A DNA stretch of 64,000 nucleotides from Candidatus Cohnella colombiensis (GCA_029203125.1 CP119317.1:682001-746000), one strand, 5' to 3'; numbered from the stretch's first letter, positions 1 through 12,045 are shown. Translations and numbers: made by a program. The notes: generated from the letters alone by a model not told the origin.

Positions 1-2181
<2,181 letters not shown>

Positions 2182-2188
2182 TTATAGG

Positions 2189-4825
2189 ATGAGAGCAAAG
2201 AGGGTAATTGTTACATTTTTCTCAATGATGCTCGTATGGTCTATGGCTTTCTCAACCAACTATTCGGCTACAGCAAGCGTGGCATCCGATATTAAGTATC
2301 ATTGGGCTAGCCCACAATTGAACAAGTGGCTTCAGCAAGGTCTCATCTCTGGATACAGCGATGGCACAGTTAGACCTGACAACCAAGTGACGCATGCAGA
2401 GTTCGTGACATTAATTAATCGTGTATTCGGTTTTAATAGTAAAGCGGAAATAAACTTTAAAGATGTGAAAAGCTCAGATTGGTTCGCTGAACCAATAGCC
2501 ATAGCAAGAAAAGCTGGATACGTAAATGGATATGCAGATCAAACGTTTCGCCCTCAAGAGTTAGTTACAAGAGAAGATGCCGCTCTTATGCTGAGTAAAG
2601 CATTTAAGCTCTCCGCTGCGTCGAATAGTGGTGATCTTCATTTCAGTGATACGGATCAAATTCATAGCTATGCAAGATCAGCTGTGAATATTTTGACTAG
2701 CAACGGGTACATCAAAGGGTATGCTGACAATAGCTTTAAGCCACAGAAGCCAATAACCCGGGCAGAGGCTGTATCCATATTGAATCTGATCGCTGTCAAT
2801 ATCTTTAACAAGGCAGGCACGCATTCCAAGCTGCAAATGAGAGGGAATGTTGTAATTAATACAACCAATGTCAAGTTGATCGATTCGGTCATCGATGGAA
2901 ATCTCTATCTGACGGAAGGGATCGGCAGTGGAGATGCTACTTTGGAAAGGGTAGTCGTTAAGGGGACAACTTACATTAATGGCGGGGGAAGTCATAGTAT
3001 TCATATTAACTCCTCTTCTCTTAATGAGGTTATTGTAAACAATCCTAGCCAGACTACACGGATTGTTGTTGATGGTACTGTACAAGATTGGGTTATTGAA
3101 ACACCTGCTATTCTGGAGATGAGTGGGGGTACAGTCATTGACCAGTTGACCATTGGCAATAATGGGAGTGGTACGATTGTAACGGGTAACGGCTCGATCA
3201 ATCATGCCAATGTTGGTTCAGATATTTTACTGAATGGAATGGAATTGAAGGGTGGAACGACCGTTAAGGTCGTAGATGGGAAAGTTCCGAGTGCGAATGG
3301 GACGTCACCTGCTACGCCACCAGTCAGTGGTGGAGGAACAAACCCAGGAACAGACCCGGGAACAGATCCGGGAACAGATCCGGGAACAGATCCGGGAACA
3401 GATCCAGGAACGGATCCAGGAACAGATCCAGGAACGGATCCAGGAACAGATCCAGGAACGGATCCAGGCGACCCAATGTGGAAGCTTGTATGGAATGATG
3501 AGTTCAATAGTGCAGCGGTGGATGAGTCAAAATGGAACTACGTCCAAGGTGGCGGGGGCTATGGCAACAATGAGTTGCAAAATTATACGAATCGCTCTAA
3601 TAATGTCCGTGTAGAGGATGGACAATTGGTCATTGAAGCACTCAAGGAAAACTATGGTGGAAGCCAATATACTTCCGCGAAGCTTCAAACGAAAGGGAAG
3701 GGCGATTGGACTTACGGTCGATATGAGATTCGAGCCAAGCTACCAGATGGGAAAGGGATTTGGCCTGCAATCTGGATGATGCCATCCAATGCTGAATATG
3801 GCGGCTGGCCAGCGAGCGGTGAAATTGACATCATGGAATTCCTGGGACATGAGCCAGAGAAGGTCTATGGCACAATCCATTATGGTAACCCAGCAACTCA
3901 TACAGGAAATAATTACACATTGCCAAATAACCAAAAGTTTTCAGATGATTTCCACACCTTTAGCTTGGAATGGGCTCCTGGTGAAATAAAGTGGTATGTC
4001 GATGGCATCCTCTATAGTACAAAAACAGATTGGTTCAGTCGAAGTAAAGACGCGACGACAGACAACGATTATCCAGCTCCATTCAATCGCGACTTTTATC
4101 TTCAATTGAATTTGGCAGTTGGAGGAGATTGGCCAGGGAATCCAGATGGGACCACGAATTGGTCAGTTCCAAAGCAGATGTTAGTTGATTATGTCAGAGT
4201 CTATGAATATCAAGGTCAATATGCAGATCCCGGTCCACGTCCTGGCAAAAACTTAGGGAGCGGCTGGTCTTGGGTGAGAGAGGTAAGCAGCAGCTGGAAC
4301 GTAGAAGGTACTCCGAAGTTGATGAGACTGTCTACTGTAGAGGGTAGCTTTACAAACTCAACTGTCTCGAAGCCGAGTAATATTCTTCTTAGAGAACCTG
4401 AATTCAAGCCTGGAACGACGAATGATTTCACAATTACAACAAAGATCGATTTTAAAGCTACTGTAAACTTTGAATATGCGGGATTAATTGTGTATCAGGA
4501 TGACGGTAATTATGTGTCATTAGGACGAGCCTTCTCTGGTTCTAACCAAATCAGATTTACAAATGGAGTTAACGGTGGGGCAACTGACAAGAATTATTCA
4601 GATTTAATCACTCCAGCTCCGATCTACCTCAGAATTGAAAAAGAAGGAAACGCGATTACTGGTTATTATAGCGCAGATGGATCCACTTGGACGAAGACGA
4701 CGGATACGTTTAACACCTCGTTGACGAATGTCAAGGTAGGTATATTTACGAGAAAGTTAGGTCCTGTCTCCAAGGCTGCAGAGTTCTCAGTCTTCGATAT
4801 GAACGGCAATCCAATTTCGTTCTAG
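2189..4825 (+). CDS. SLH-anchored GH16 endo-beta-glucanase (laminarinase-like)
   Basis: Start: the ATG at 2189 follows GGAG with normal spacing and opens a signal peptide (MRAKRVIVTFF...SATAS). The upstream in-frame ATG at 2144 lies inside the previous gene. Domains: three SLH repeats (residues ~34-205), a beta-helical region (~210-380), ten PGTD linker repeats (~386-425), a GH16 catalytic domain (~430-675) and a C-terminal DUF1349-like module (WSWVREVSSSW, ~685-878). The GH16 signature is GEIDIMEF; by family precedent E545 is the nucleophile and E550 the acid/base. Family knowledge: GH16 enzymes of this type hydrolyse beta-1,3- or mixed beta-1,3/1,4-glucans. The SLH domains at the N terminus suggest cell-wall attachment. 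The C-terminal module resembles that of the upstream gene, which points to module exchange. Confidence 0.9.
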   Translation: MRAKRVIVTFFSMMLVWSMAFSTNYSATASVASDIKYHWASPQLNKWLQQGLISGYSDGTVRPDNQVTHAEFVTLINRVFGFNSKAEINFKDVKSSDWFAEPIAIARKAGYVNGYADQTFRPQELVTREDAALMLSKAFKLSAASNSGDLHFSDTDQIHSYARSAVNILTSNGYIKGYADNSFKPQKPITRAEAVSILNLIAVNIFNKAGTHSKLQMRGNVVINTTNVKLIDSVIDGNLYLTEGIGSGDATLERVVVKGTTYINGGGSHSIHINSSSLNEVIVNNPSQTTRIVVDGTVQDWVIETPAILEMSGGTVIDQLTIGNNGSGTIVTGNGSINHANVGSDILLNGMELKGGTTVKVVDGKVPSANGTSPATPPVSGGGTNPGTDPGTDPGTDPGTDPGTDPGTDPGTDPGTDPGTDPGTDPGDPMWKLVWNDEFNSAAVDESKWNYVQGGGGYGNNELQNYTNRSNNVRVEDGQLVIEALKENYGGSQYTSAKLQTKGKGDWTYGRYEIRAKLPDGKGIWPAIWMMPSNAEYGGWPASGEIDIMEFLGHEPEKVYGTIHYGNPATHTGNNYTLPNNQKFSDDFHTFSLEWAPGEIKWYVDGILYSTKTDWFSRSKDATTDNDYPAPFNRDFYLQLNLAVGGDWPGNPDGTTNWSVPKQMLVDYVRVYEYQGQYADPGPRPGKNLGSGWSWVREVSSSWNVEGTPKLMRLSTVEGSFTNSTVSKPSNILLREPEFKPGTTNDFTITTKIDFKATVNFEYAGLIVYQDDGNYVSLGRAFSGSNQIRFTNGVNGGATDKNYSDLITPAPIYLRIEKEGNAITGYYSADGSTWTKTTDTFNTSLTNVKVGIFTRKLGPVSKAAEFSVFDMNGNPISF
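3347..3466 (+). repeat. Ten 12-bp tandem repeats encoding the PGTD linker
   Basis: Ten near-identical units of the form GGAACRGAYCCR encode Gly-Thr-Asp-Pro. They form a flexible linker between the SLH/beta-helix half and the GH16 domain. The unit length is a multiple of three, so repeat-number change alters only linker length. Confidence 0.95.
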
Positions 4826-4906
4826 TCTATGTGAGTCGTAGAGAGGCTAATAAATAATTTGCTTAGCCTCTCTATCTCTAATAATGATGAGAAGAGGGAT
4901 GGTTCA

Positions 4907-6112
4907 ATGAGAACAAAGTGGTTATCTTTGTTGTTAATCATTGCTTTATCTGCAACACTGTTGTCGGTTTCTGCAAATGCGTCATCGAATAGTAATTGGA
5001 CATTAGTATGGAGTGATGAATTTACAGCACCAGCAGGTTCGCCTGTAGATTCAACGAAGTGGGTGTTCGATACAGGCGGAGGTGGTTGGGGCAATTCAGA
5101 ATTGCAGAACTATACCGATCGTACAGATAATGCTAGCATTAGCAACAACAAGCTCATCATTCAAGCAAAGAAAGAGAACTACGGCAACTCGCAGTATACT
5201 TCAGCGCGGATTAAAACGAAGAATAAATTTTCTGTAAAATACGGGAAAATAGAAATGCGAGCCATGTTACCGTATGGACAGGGAATTTGGCCAGCGTTTT
5301 GGATGCTCGGAGCCAATATTGATACGGTCGGCTGGCCGAATAATGGTGAGATTGACATTATGGAGAATGTGGGACCCAAGTCTCAAGATAGAATCATTGG
5401 GACCGCTCATGGTCCGGGCTATTCGGGTGGTAACGCTGTTTCTAACTCCTATACGTTGACAGACTATAGCAATACTTATCACACCTATGCAGTCGAATTT
5501 GAACCTAGTGTAATCAGGTGGTATGTGGATGGCAATCTCTATCATCAGGTAACGCCATCGGATGTATTGAATAAGCAGTGGGTGTTCGATCAAGATTTCT
5601 ATATTATTTTAAATCTTGCCGTAGGTGGCTCGTGGCCTGGAAGCCCAGATGCGACAACGAAATTTCCTCAAAAGTTTTACATTGATTATGTGAAGGTGTG
5701 GCAACGCACAGGAACTTACGACATTGTTGCACTGAAAGCCGTAAACAATGGGAAGTATGTGACGGCTTCGAATGCAGGAAGCGATTCTCTGATAGCTAGC
5801 AAGACATCAGTTGGTACATGGGAGAAATTCGAAAAGATTGACTTAGGGAGCGGAAAGATCGCCCTCAGATCTTTAGTGAATAGCAAATATGTCACAGCTG
5901 ATCCGAATGGAACGAATGCGCTTATTGCAAGTAGCGATACAATCGGCACGAATCAGACATTCGTTGTGTCGACGGCGCCAGATGGTAAGCTCAATTTACT
6001 CGCATTGGCGAACAACAAATATGTAAGCGCAGACAATAACGGGGTAAGTCCACTTATCGCTAATCGGACAGCACCAGCAAACTGGGAGAAGTTTGAAATT
6101 GTTACTCAGTAA
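4907..6112 (+). CDS. Secreted GH16 endo-beta-glucanase with C-terminal beta-trefoil (fascin-like) domain
   Basis: Start at the ATG at 4907 (MRTKWLSLLLIIALSATLLSVSANA), which gives a clean signal peptide behind an AGAGGGA ribosome site. The GH16 domain spans residues ~28-285, with GEIDIMEN giving predicted nucleophile E148 and acid/base E153; IWPAFWMLG and LNLAVGGSWPG are further family motifs. The C-terminal ~115 residues hold three repeats (VNNGKYVTASNAG, VNSKYVTADPNG, ANNKYVSADNNG), typical of fascin-like beta-trefoil modules used for carbohydrate binding. There is no SLH domain, so the enzyme is probably released. Its GH16 domain resembles that of the preceding gene, and the pair may attack the same beta-glucan while bound to the cell and while free. 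A terminator follows. Confidence 0.9.
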   Translation: MRTKWLSLLLIIALSATLLSVSANASSNSNWTLVWSDEFTAPAGSPVDSTKWVFDTGGGGWGNSELQNYTDRTDNASISNNKLIIQAKKENYGNSQYTSARIKTKNKFSVKYGKIEMRAMLPYGQGIWPAFWMLGANIDTVGWPNNGEIDIMENVGPKSQDRIIGTAHGPGYSGGNAVSNSYTLTDYSNTYHTYAVEFEPSVIRWYVDGNLYHQVTPSDVLNKQWVFDQDFYIILNLAVGGSWPGSPDATTKFPQKFYIDYVKVWQRTGTYDIVALKAVNNGKYVTASNAGSDSLIASKTSVGTWEKFEKIDLGSGKIALRSLVNSKYVTADPNGTNALIASSDTIGTNQTFVVSTAPDGKLNLLALANNKYVSADNNGVSPLIANRTAPANWEKFEIVTQ

Positions 6113-6125
6113 TTGTCATTTAAGA

Positions 6126-6177
6126 AGGCGGACTGACTTAAAAGTGAAAACTTTTGAGTCAGCCCGCCCTTTTCTTT
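6126..6177. terminator. Bidirectional intrinsic terminator between convergent genes
   Basis: An 18-bp imperfect stem (6127-6144 with 6151-6168; AAAAG/CTTTT closing a TGAAAA loop) is followed by TTTTCTTTT on the + strand. It lies between the GH16 gene and the convergent beta-helix gene, whose stop codon abuts it. Confidence 0.85.
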
Positions 6178-8795
6178 TAATAATAGACGTTAAACTCCCG
6201 AATGGACCACCAGTTTGATACTGTACCCGTCTGTACTACCTTAATATATCGAGCATTCTGCACCGAGAGCTCGATGGTAATGATCGGGGCCGTCCCAGTT
6301 CCATTAGCGACTGCGCTACCCCAGCTCGTTCCATTATTCGATACGTATACCTCATAGCTGCGGGCGTAGTCATTGTTGTTACCCGTGGAATCCATCACCA
6401 GTTTATTGAAGGTCTTCACTGCTTGCATATCCAGTATAATGGATTGTCCTGGGGCCTGAGCCTTACCACTGGTCCATCGTGTAGACATATCACCGTCAAA
6501 TAACGCTTCAGGTGTACCGTTTACTGGCGAGGTCGTTGCGACCCAGCTTGTACGGTCTAGCGAAGCACCTGTTGGCCCCCCACCACTACCACCACTGCCG
6601 CTCGTATAGACATTAAGCTCTCTGATCGACCACCAGTTCGAAGCTACTCCTGTCTGCACCACTTTGATATACCGAGCATTCTGTGCCGTGAAGCTGACCG
6701 TAATGATCGGGGCTGAGCCTGTACCTGTAGTGATCGGACTGCCCCAGCTTGTTCCGTCATTCGATACATAGATCTCATAGCCACGAGCATAATCGCTATT
6801 ATTCCCTGTGGAGTCCATTACAAGCTTATTGAAATTTTTCACAGCCTTCATATCCATTATGATCGATTGTCCTGGTACCTGATTTTTACCAGAAGTCCAA
6901 CGTGTGGACATGTTGTTATCAAACAACGCTTCAGGCGTACTGTTAACGGGTGAAGTCGTTGCTGTCCAACCTGTGCGGTCTAGTGCGGTTTCCGTTCCGC
7001 CCCCACCTCCTGTACCCGTTCCCACGAATTCTGAGAGTGTCTGTCTCATCGCATCACTTGGTGAATTCGCATAGACAGTGCCTCCGAGATTGTTAATGAT
7101 GTGTGTGATCTCACTTCCGGCTGTACCAGATAACCAAATCGTAGTCGCATGATGGATTTTCACCCCTTGGACATCTGGAACCTCGATTGCACTATTTAGT
7201 TTCACTGGTGCATCTCGGAAGAAGGAATAGATGCCAAGTCCCCAAGCTTCATGTGTGGTTACTGTATTAGCCACTTTATATGAGGCGAATCCGTTGACGC
7301 TACCATTCATCCATGCGGCTTGGCTCGGTACATCATACGCAATTTCGGACTGATAGAAGTATACTTTCCCACCATTTCCATTCCACAATGTCTGATACTC
7401 ATTGTGATGCTCATTAAAGAGACCGTAAACGGTGACATCGTTGCCATTGACGACTAAACCGTTCTTCGAGACATTCGTCGTCCATCCGACGCCAATTCCG
7501 TGGTCTGCACGCCAGATCCAGAAGTGGTCTCCAATTACGTTATTGCTATTAATTACAAGGTTCGCATCTACTTTACCGACCCCGCCACCACCTGCTCTGA
7601 AGAAGAGGTCATGCAGCGAGGTTGGATTGGCGGCATGATTCGCAGAGCTACCAGCGGGTCCAACCTGTAATAATGAGGAAGAATTGCTAGACCCAGCGTC
7701 AAACAGCAGACCTGCAATCTTTACCCCGTCTACATCGGCAACCTTAATGGCAACGGCTCCATTGTCCGCGACTAATGTTGGGAAGCCGATACCTAGTACG
7801 ACTGTGTTCGCATTATTAATCTGGATAGAGCTTGTGATATGGTAGATACCAGGTGTGAAAATCAAATGTTTCCCTTGGCTTAACTGTGTATTAATTGTTG
7901 AAGCAGAGACACCTGGACTTGCAATGTAAAATTGATCGATAGACAGTGAGGTACCCGGCGTAGATCCGTTCTCCCAACTCACACCCTTACTATTCGACCG
8001 AACAGATGGCACGAATACACGATAATTATTGGAGGAATCTACGTAGAGATAAGGCTTCTCCCGAACGACAGGCGTTTGATCTACAACAGTATAAGGTGGA
8101 TTCGGGAAATTGCCGGTAGGAGGGTTGGTGTCTCCGACAAATACCATGTTCCAGACCCCATTGGACCATTGTGTGTATTGGCTGTTTCTCGAGAACCATT
8201 GTTGCTGTGATGCAGGAACGATTTTACTGTCTACCTTGGAATCTGCAAGATAGCCACCACTAGCCCAACCCGCATTCCAGCTTGTGTCAAAATCAAACAG
8301 GTCCATCGAGCCAGCAATGTGTACACGCCTCATCGGCGCTGCCTGTGAGACAGCCCATTGTGTTTTTCCGCTTGAGGGGGTAATTTTAATATTTTCTATT
8401 GAGCGCCAGAAGTTTTGGGTTGCGTTTCCATTTGCCCATTTTGCATCCACATTGAATCCACCTGTAATGTTTACCTCATCTGGATTTTGTCCAAGTCCCG
8501 CAACAGAGGTGAAGAAACCTTCTTTGAGATTAACATTATATGAACCTGGTTTGAAAAGCATGGCGTATCTCTCGTTGCCGAATTGATTCGTTTCTTGGGA
8601 GTTGAATATCGTATTTGCGACATTCTGAATATCGGAGGTAGCCATGGTGGGATCGAATATATAGACATTAGGACCAAAGATTGTAGCATTCGCTTGGCTG
8701 ATTGGTGTTGCCGCATTGGATACCTTAGGCTGAACTGAACATAGGCTAATTACGATCGCTAGCACGGAAATCGTCGACAGCGTTCTCCTTAACAT
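6177..8795 (-). CDS. Secreted right-handed beta-helix protein with two discoidin (F5/8 type C, CBM32-like) domains
   Basis: ATG start behind GGAGGC; signal peptide of ~29 residues ending SNAA. Residues ~30-595 resemble a pectin-lyase-fold family common in actinobacteria and paenibacilli (NVYIFDP, RYAMLFKPGSYNV, NFWRSIENIKI, WAVSQAAPMRRVHI, WIWRADHGIGVGW, HEAWGLGIYSFF). It is sometimes labelled adenylyl cyclase in databases, which the sequence does not support. After a Gly-rich linker come two discoidin domains (~603-735 and ~743-872) that are very alike (TSPVN.TPEALFD, STRWTSGK, SNWWSIRE.NVY). Inference: a polysaccharide-acting enzyme with two sugar-binding modules, perhaps for beta-glucan given the GH16 neighbours. 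I cannot assign a glycosidase family or catalytic residues. The promoter region holds a CcpA-like site. Confidence 0.75.
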   Translation of the reverse strand: MLRRTLSTISVLAIVISLCSVQPKVSNAATPISQANATIFGPNVYIFDPTMATSDIQNVANTIFNSQETNQFGNERYAMLFKPGSYNVNLKEGFFTSVAGLGQNPDEVNITGGFNVDAKWANGNATQNFWRSIENIKITPSSGKTQWAVSQAAPMRRVHIAGSMDLFDFDTSWNAGWASGGYLADSKVDSKIVPASQQQWFSRNSQYTQWSNGVWNMVFVGDTNPPTGNFPNPPYTVVDQTPVVREKPYLYVDSSNNYRVFVPSVRSNSKGVSWENGSTPGTSLSIDQFYIASPGVSASTINTQLSQGKHLIFTPGIYHITSSIQINNANTVVLGIGFPTLVADNGAVAIKVADVDGVKIAGLLFDAGSSNSSSLLQVGPAGSSANHAANPTSLHDLFFRAGGGGVGKVDANLVINSNNVIGDHFWIWRADHGIGVGWTTNVSKNGLVVNGNDVTVYGLFNEHHNEYQTLWNGNGGKVYFYQSEIAYDVPSQAAWMNGSVNGFASYKVANTVTTHEAWGLGIYSFFRDAPVKLNSAIEVPDVQGVKIHHATTIWLSGTAGSEITHIINNLGGTVYANSPSDAMRQTLSEFVGTGTGGGGGTETALDRTGWTATTSPVNSTPEALFDNNMSTRWTSGKNQVPGQSIIMDMKAVKNFNKLVMDSTGNNSDYARGYEIYVSNDGTSWGSPITTGTGSAPIITVSFTAQNARYIKVVQTGVASNWWSIRELNVYTSGSGGSGGGPTGASLDRTSWVATTSPVNGTPEALFDGDMSTRWTSGKAQAPGQSIILDMQAVKTFNKLVMDSTGNNNDYARSYEVYVSNNGTSWGSAVANGTGTAPIITIELSVQNARYIKVVQTGTVSNWWSIREFNVYY

Positions 8796-9112
8796 TATTT
8801 TGCCTCCTTAACGCATTTTATTTTTTCATTACAAAGTAAGCGCTTTCTATTTACATAGCATCACTTCTTCTTTTTATAAAAATTGGATAATCCAGTAAAA
8901 TTATTGTATCTGCGAAGATGATGGTTTAAAATGTATTAAAATTGTGATTTAATGTATCATTTTTTCAATATTTCACCACTTTCTCATTTCTCTTCTGGAG
9001 GAGGTCAAATATTTTTGGAATATGTCAAATTAGTTTCTTTTATTCTTAAGCGTAAAGCAGTGTAATTAATATAGGGCATATTATCATTTCGACACAGAGA
9101 GGTGTTAGGGCA
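8796..9112. promoter_or_regulatory. Divergent promoter region between beta-helix gene and GH2 gene, with cre-like site
   Basis: This 317-bp AT-rich gap has no gene. At 8835-8848, AGTAAGCGCTTTCT matches the CcpA cre consensus TGWAANCGNTNWCA at 12 of 14 positions, 40 bp ahead of the beta-helix start, so catabolite repression is likely. A palindrome TAATAT-AGGGC-ATATTA lies at 9067-9083, just ahead of the GH2 ribosome site, and a near-direct repeat GTCAAATAT / GTCAAATTAG lies around 9004-9033. No confident -35/-10 pair was assigned. Confidence 0.55.
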
Positions 9113-10885
9113 ATGAATCAACCAGAAAATTATGTAGATTCGATTCATAATGAATCCTATGAGGCACAATATTCAGGGAAGAAAATCACGAATAAGAGCA
9201 TGATAAGTGACCGTGGACGTGAGAAGGAATCATTAGGCGGTTATTGGAGCTTTGGAATCGATCAATATGATACTTGCCTCAGAGCGAAGTGGTATGAGGA
9301 AGTTTACATCGATCAGGACGGCAACTACATTCCGATGGACTTCAGCTTCGATGAATGGGAGAAGGTGCTTGTTCCTTCTAGCTGGAACACGAACAAAGAG
9401 AAGTATCTCCTATATGAAGGTAGCGCAGTATATACTCGGACCTTTCTGTATCTCGATCATGGTGAGGAACGCGTGTTTCTGAAGTTCGGTGCGGTAAACT
9501 ATGATGCTAAGGTATTTCTAAACAAACAATATCTCGGTCAACACAAGGGTGGCTCGACACCTTTCTATATTGAAGTAACAGAGTATCTTCAAGAGCAGAA
9601 TCGCATTCTTGTTGTGGCGAATAACACACGAAAGCAAGATCAGGTCCCATGCAAAAATACCGATTGGTTCAACTATGGAGGAATCTATCGGGATGTGGAG
9701 CTTATTCGATTACCTGCCACCTACATTAAAGACTTTTCAATTGGACTTGTTCCAGATGGTAGTTTTTCAAAGATTAAGGTAGAGCTTGAAATTGAGGGTC
9801 CTGACCAAGACGGGCATGCTTTGTTAAAGATTGACCAGCTTGGTATCGATCAGACCATCGAGGTGCGAGAGGGCAAAGGTTCTGTCGTGATTGAAGCGCA
9901 ACCTAATCTTTGGAGTCCAGATCATCCTGTACTCTATAAGACGAGCCTCACCTATCAAGACGACAGCGTACACGATAAGATTGGGTTTCGGGAAATTCGT
10001 GTTGACGGACGCGAGATTGTGCTTAATGGCAAGCCGATCTTTCTCAAGGGGATAAGCGCACATGAAGAAAGCGTTAAGAATGGGAAAGCTGTTACGGATG
10101 AGGAAATCATTGAGAATTTCAAGCTTGCTAAGGAAATGAATTGTAACTACATGCGTTTAGCTCATTACCCACACACAGAGAGAGCAGCTCAGATTGCTGA
10201 CGAGATGGGAATACTCCTATGGGAGGAAATCCCAGTTTATTGGAGTATTGAGTTCCATAATCCAGAAACTTATCAAGATGCTGAAAATCAATTGACCGAG
10301 TTGATTCGAAGAGATCGCAATAGAGCTAGTGTCATCGTGTGGTCCGTGGGCAATGAGAATGCCGACACCGAGGATAGAGTGAGCTTCATGAGCGCACTTG
10401 CTATGAAAGCGAAGGAGCTAGACCCGACTCGTCTCGTTTCCGCGGCGTGTATGCTCGATCATGTGAATCACATTATTGCAGATAGACTCGCTGACTATCT
10501 GGATGTAATCGGTGCTAACCAATATTACGGCTGGTATCAGACGGAGTTCAATAATCTTATCAAGCTGTTTGAGAATAGTAATCTCAGCAAGCCTGTCATT
10601 ATTACGGAATTCGGAGCGGATGCCAAAGCAGGTCATCGTGGTACGGTAGATCAGAAGGGCACAGAGGATTGTCAGCAAGACATCTATAAGAAGCAGGTTG
10701 CAGTACTTGATCAAATTCCGTATGTCAGAGGTCTCAGCCCTTGGATTCTATATGATTTCCGTTGTCCACGGAGATTGCATCCGATTACTCAAAATTATTA
10801 CAACACTAAGGGGCTCCTATCCGAGGACAAATCACATAAGAAGCTGGCGTTCTATGTGATGCAGCAATATTATCAAGGTAAATAA
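9113..10885 (+). CDS. Cytoplasmic GH2 glycosidase (beta-glucuronidase/beta-galactosidase type)
   Basis: A 590-residue GH2 protein with the usual order: sugar-binding jelly roll (~37-200, SLGGYWSF, PSSWN), immunoglobulin-like sandwich (~205-300) and TIM barrel (~300-590). The acid/base is E415 in WSVGNEN and the nucleophile E499 in ITEFGA. There is no signal peptide, so it acts on oligosaccharides after uptake. Length and layout fit the compact UidA-like branch, but substrate (glucuronide, galactoside or other) cannot be fixed from sequence. The start at 9113 follows GAGAGGTG. It lies just upstream of the first ABC operon with a 210-bp gap, so it is probably a functional partner but possibly its own transcript. 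Confidence 0.85.
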   Translation: MNQPENYVDSIHNESYEAQYSGKKITNKSMISDRGREKESLGGYWSFGIDQYDTCLRAKWYEEVYIDQDGNYIPMDFSFDEWEKVLVPSSWNTNKEKYLLYEGSAVYTRTFLYLDHGEERVFLKFGAVNYDAKVFLNKQYLGQHKGGSTPFYIEVTEYLQEQNRILVVANNTRKQDQVPCKNTDWFNYGGIYRDVELIRLPATYIKDFSIGLVPDGSFSKIKVELEIEGPDQDGHALLKIDQLGIDQTIEVREGKGSVVIEAQPNLWSPDHPVLYKTSLTYQDDSVHDKIGFREIRVDGREIVLNGKPIFLKGISAHEESVKNGKAVTDEEIIENFKLAKEMNCNYMRLAHYPHTERAAQIADEMGILLWEEIPVYWSIEFHNPETYQDAENQLTELIRRDRNRASVIVWSVGNENADTEDRVSFMSALAMKAKELDPTRLVSAACMLDHVNHIIADRLADYLDVIGANQYYGWYQTEFNNLIKLFENSNLSKPVIITEFGADAKAGHRGTVDQKGTEDCQQDIYKKQVAVLDQIPYVRGLSPWILYDFRCPRRLHPITQNYYNTKGLLSEDKSHKKLAFYVMQQYYQGK

Positions 10886-10920
10886 CGCAAGTTTTCAACG
10901 TTTGTATATTGTGTTAGACA

Positions 10921-10958
10921 TCTGTCCGCAGTGCCCTACAAGGGGTGCTGTGGACATT
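10921..10958 (+). terminator. Possible terminator hairpin after the GH2 gene
   Basis: TGTCCGCAGTGCCC and GGGGTGCTGTGGACA form an imperfect stem with several G-U pairs and a short loop, followed by only a weak T-rich stretch (TTATTTAT). It may be a terminator or a processing site. Confidence 0.45.
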
Positions 10959-11095
10959 ATTTATGAGCAGCTCCAATTGTGACAATCACGGAAAAGTAAA
11001 AATATTTTCAAAACGGTCATTTTCATCTCTTACTCCGTTTGTTAATCTTCTGTAGGATTATCTTATGAAATCTAATATCGGATGAGGTGCATCAC

Positions 11096-12031
11096 ATGAA
11101 CAACACAGTAGCCGAGACGGAGAAAAGTAGACCTAAGTCGAAAGTCCGTTTGAGCATGAAACTAAGGGAAAATCTGACGGGCTATGGTTTTATTGGACCG
11201 ATGTTTATCGGTTTATTAGTTCTCACGATTATCCCGACAATTTTAACCTTCATCCTAAGCTTTACGGAATGGAGCTTTATTGCAGGGATCGACAAAATCA
11301 AATTTGTTGGATTTGGCAATTATGCAAAATTGTTCGATGATAGAGTGTTTAAAATTTCGATGGAAAACAATATTTATATGCTGCTTGTCGTCCCCATTCA
11401 ACTCGTCATTGCATTAGTTCTTGCAATCGTTATTGATAAACTTGTGTTTTTGAAAGGTTTCTTTAAGGTGATTTTTTTCCTGCCTTACATTTCGAGTATC
11501 GTTGCTGTAGCCATTGTGTTCCAACTTCTCTTTCAACCATCATACGGACCGATTAATCAGTTCCTGCATGCGATAGGGATAGAGAATCCTCCAACCTGGT
11601 TAGCGGATATTCATTATGCGCTACCGTCAGTTATGATTATTATGGTCTGGGTAGGTATTGGCTTCTGTCTCATCGTCTACATGGCAGCGTTGCAATCGAT
11701 TCCGAAGGATCTATATGAGTCTGCAGATATTGATGGTGCAGGCCCTTGGACAAGATTTATGAAAATTACATTCCCATTAGTCTCACCAACAACGTTCTTC
11801 CTGCTCGTTACGGGATTTATCAGTACATTTAAAGCATTCGATATTATTAAGGTTCTGACAGAAGGTAGACCCGCTTATTCCACATCAGTAATTACTTACT
11901 ATCTTTACACCACAGCATTTGAGAACATGAAGACAGGATATGCTTCTTCAATTGCTGGAATACTATTCGGCTTCGTATTATTAATTACGCTATTTCAATT
12001 GTATGGACAAAAAAAATGGGTTAACTATTAA
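11096..12031 (+). CDS. Sugar ABC transporter permease (MalF/UgpA type)
   Basis: Start: the ATG at 11096 has AGGTG six bases upstream; the in-frame GTG at 11087 overlaps that ribosome site. About 311 residues with six predicted membrane spans. It carries the permease EAA-loop signature, seen as ESADIDGAGPWTRFMKITFPLV near residues 205-226. Family knowledge: MalF-type subunits pair with a MalG-type partner to import oligosaccharides; the partner starts 14 bp downstream. A binding protein and a kinase/regulator pair complete the locus, but no ATPase gene is present. Confidence 0.92.
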   Translation: MNNTVAETEKSRPKSKVRLSMKLRENLTGYGFIGPMFIGLLVLTIIPTILTFILSFTEWSFIAGIDKIKFVGFGNYAKLFDDRVFKISMENNIYMLLVVPIQLVIALVLAIVIDKLVFLKGFFKVIFFLPYISSIVAVAIVFQLLFQPSYGPINQFLHAIGIENPPTWLADIHYALPSVMIIMVWVGIGFCLIVYMAALQSIPKDLYESADIDGAGPWTRFMKITFPLVSPTTFFLLVTGFISTFKAFDIIKVLTEGRPAYSTSVITYYLYTTAFENMKTGYASSIAGILFGFVLLITLFQLYGQKKWVNY

Positions 12032-12045
12032 GGATGGGGTGACTT

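Noticed and set aside
3347..3466. Regular repeats resembling a CRISPR array
   Set aside because: Units are 12 bp with no spacers, stay in frame and encode a PGTD linker.
6177..8795. Adenylyl cyclase assignment for the beta-helix protein
   Set aside because: No cyclase motifs; the sequence shows a secreted beta-helix fold with sugar-binding domains.
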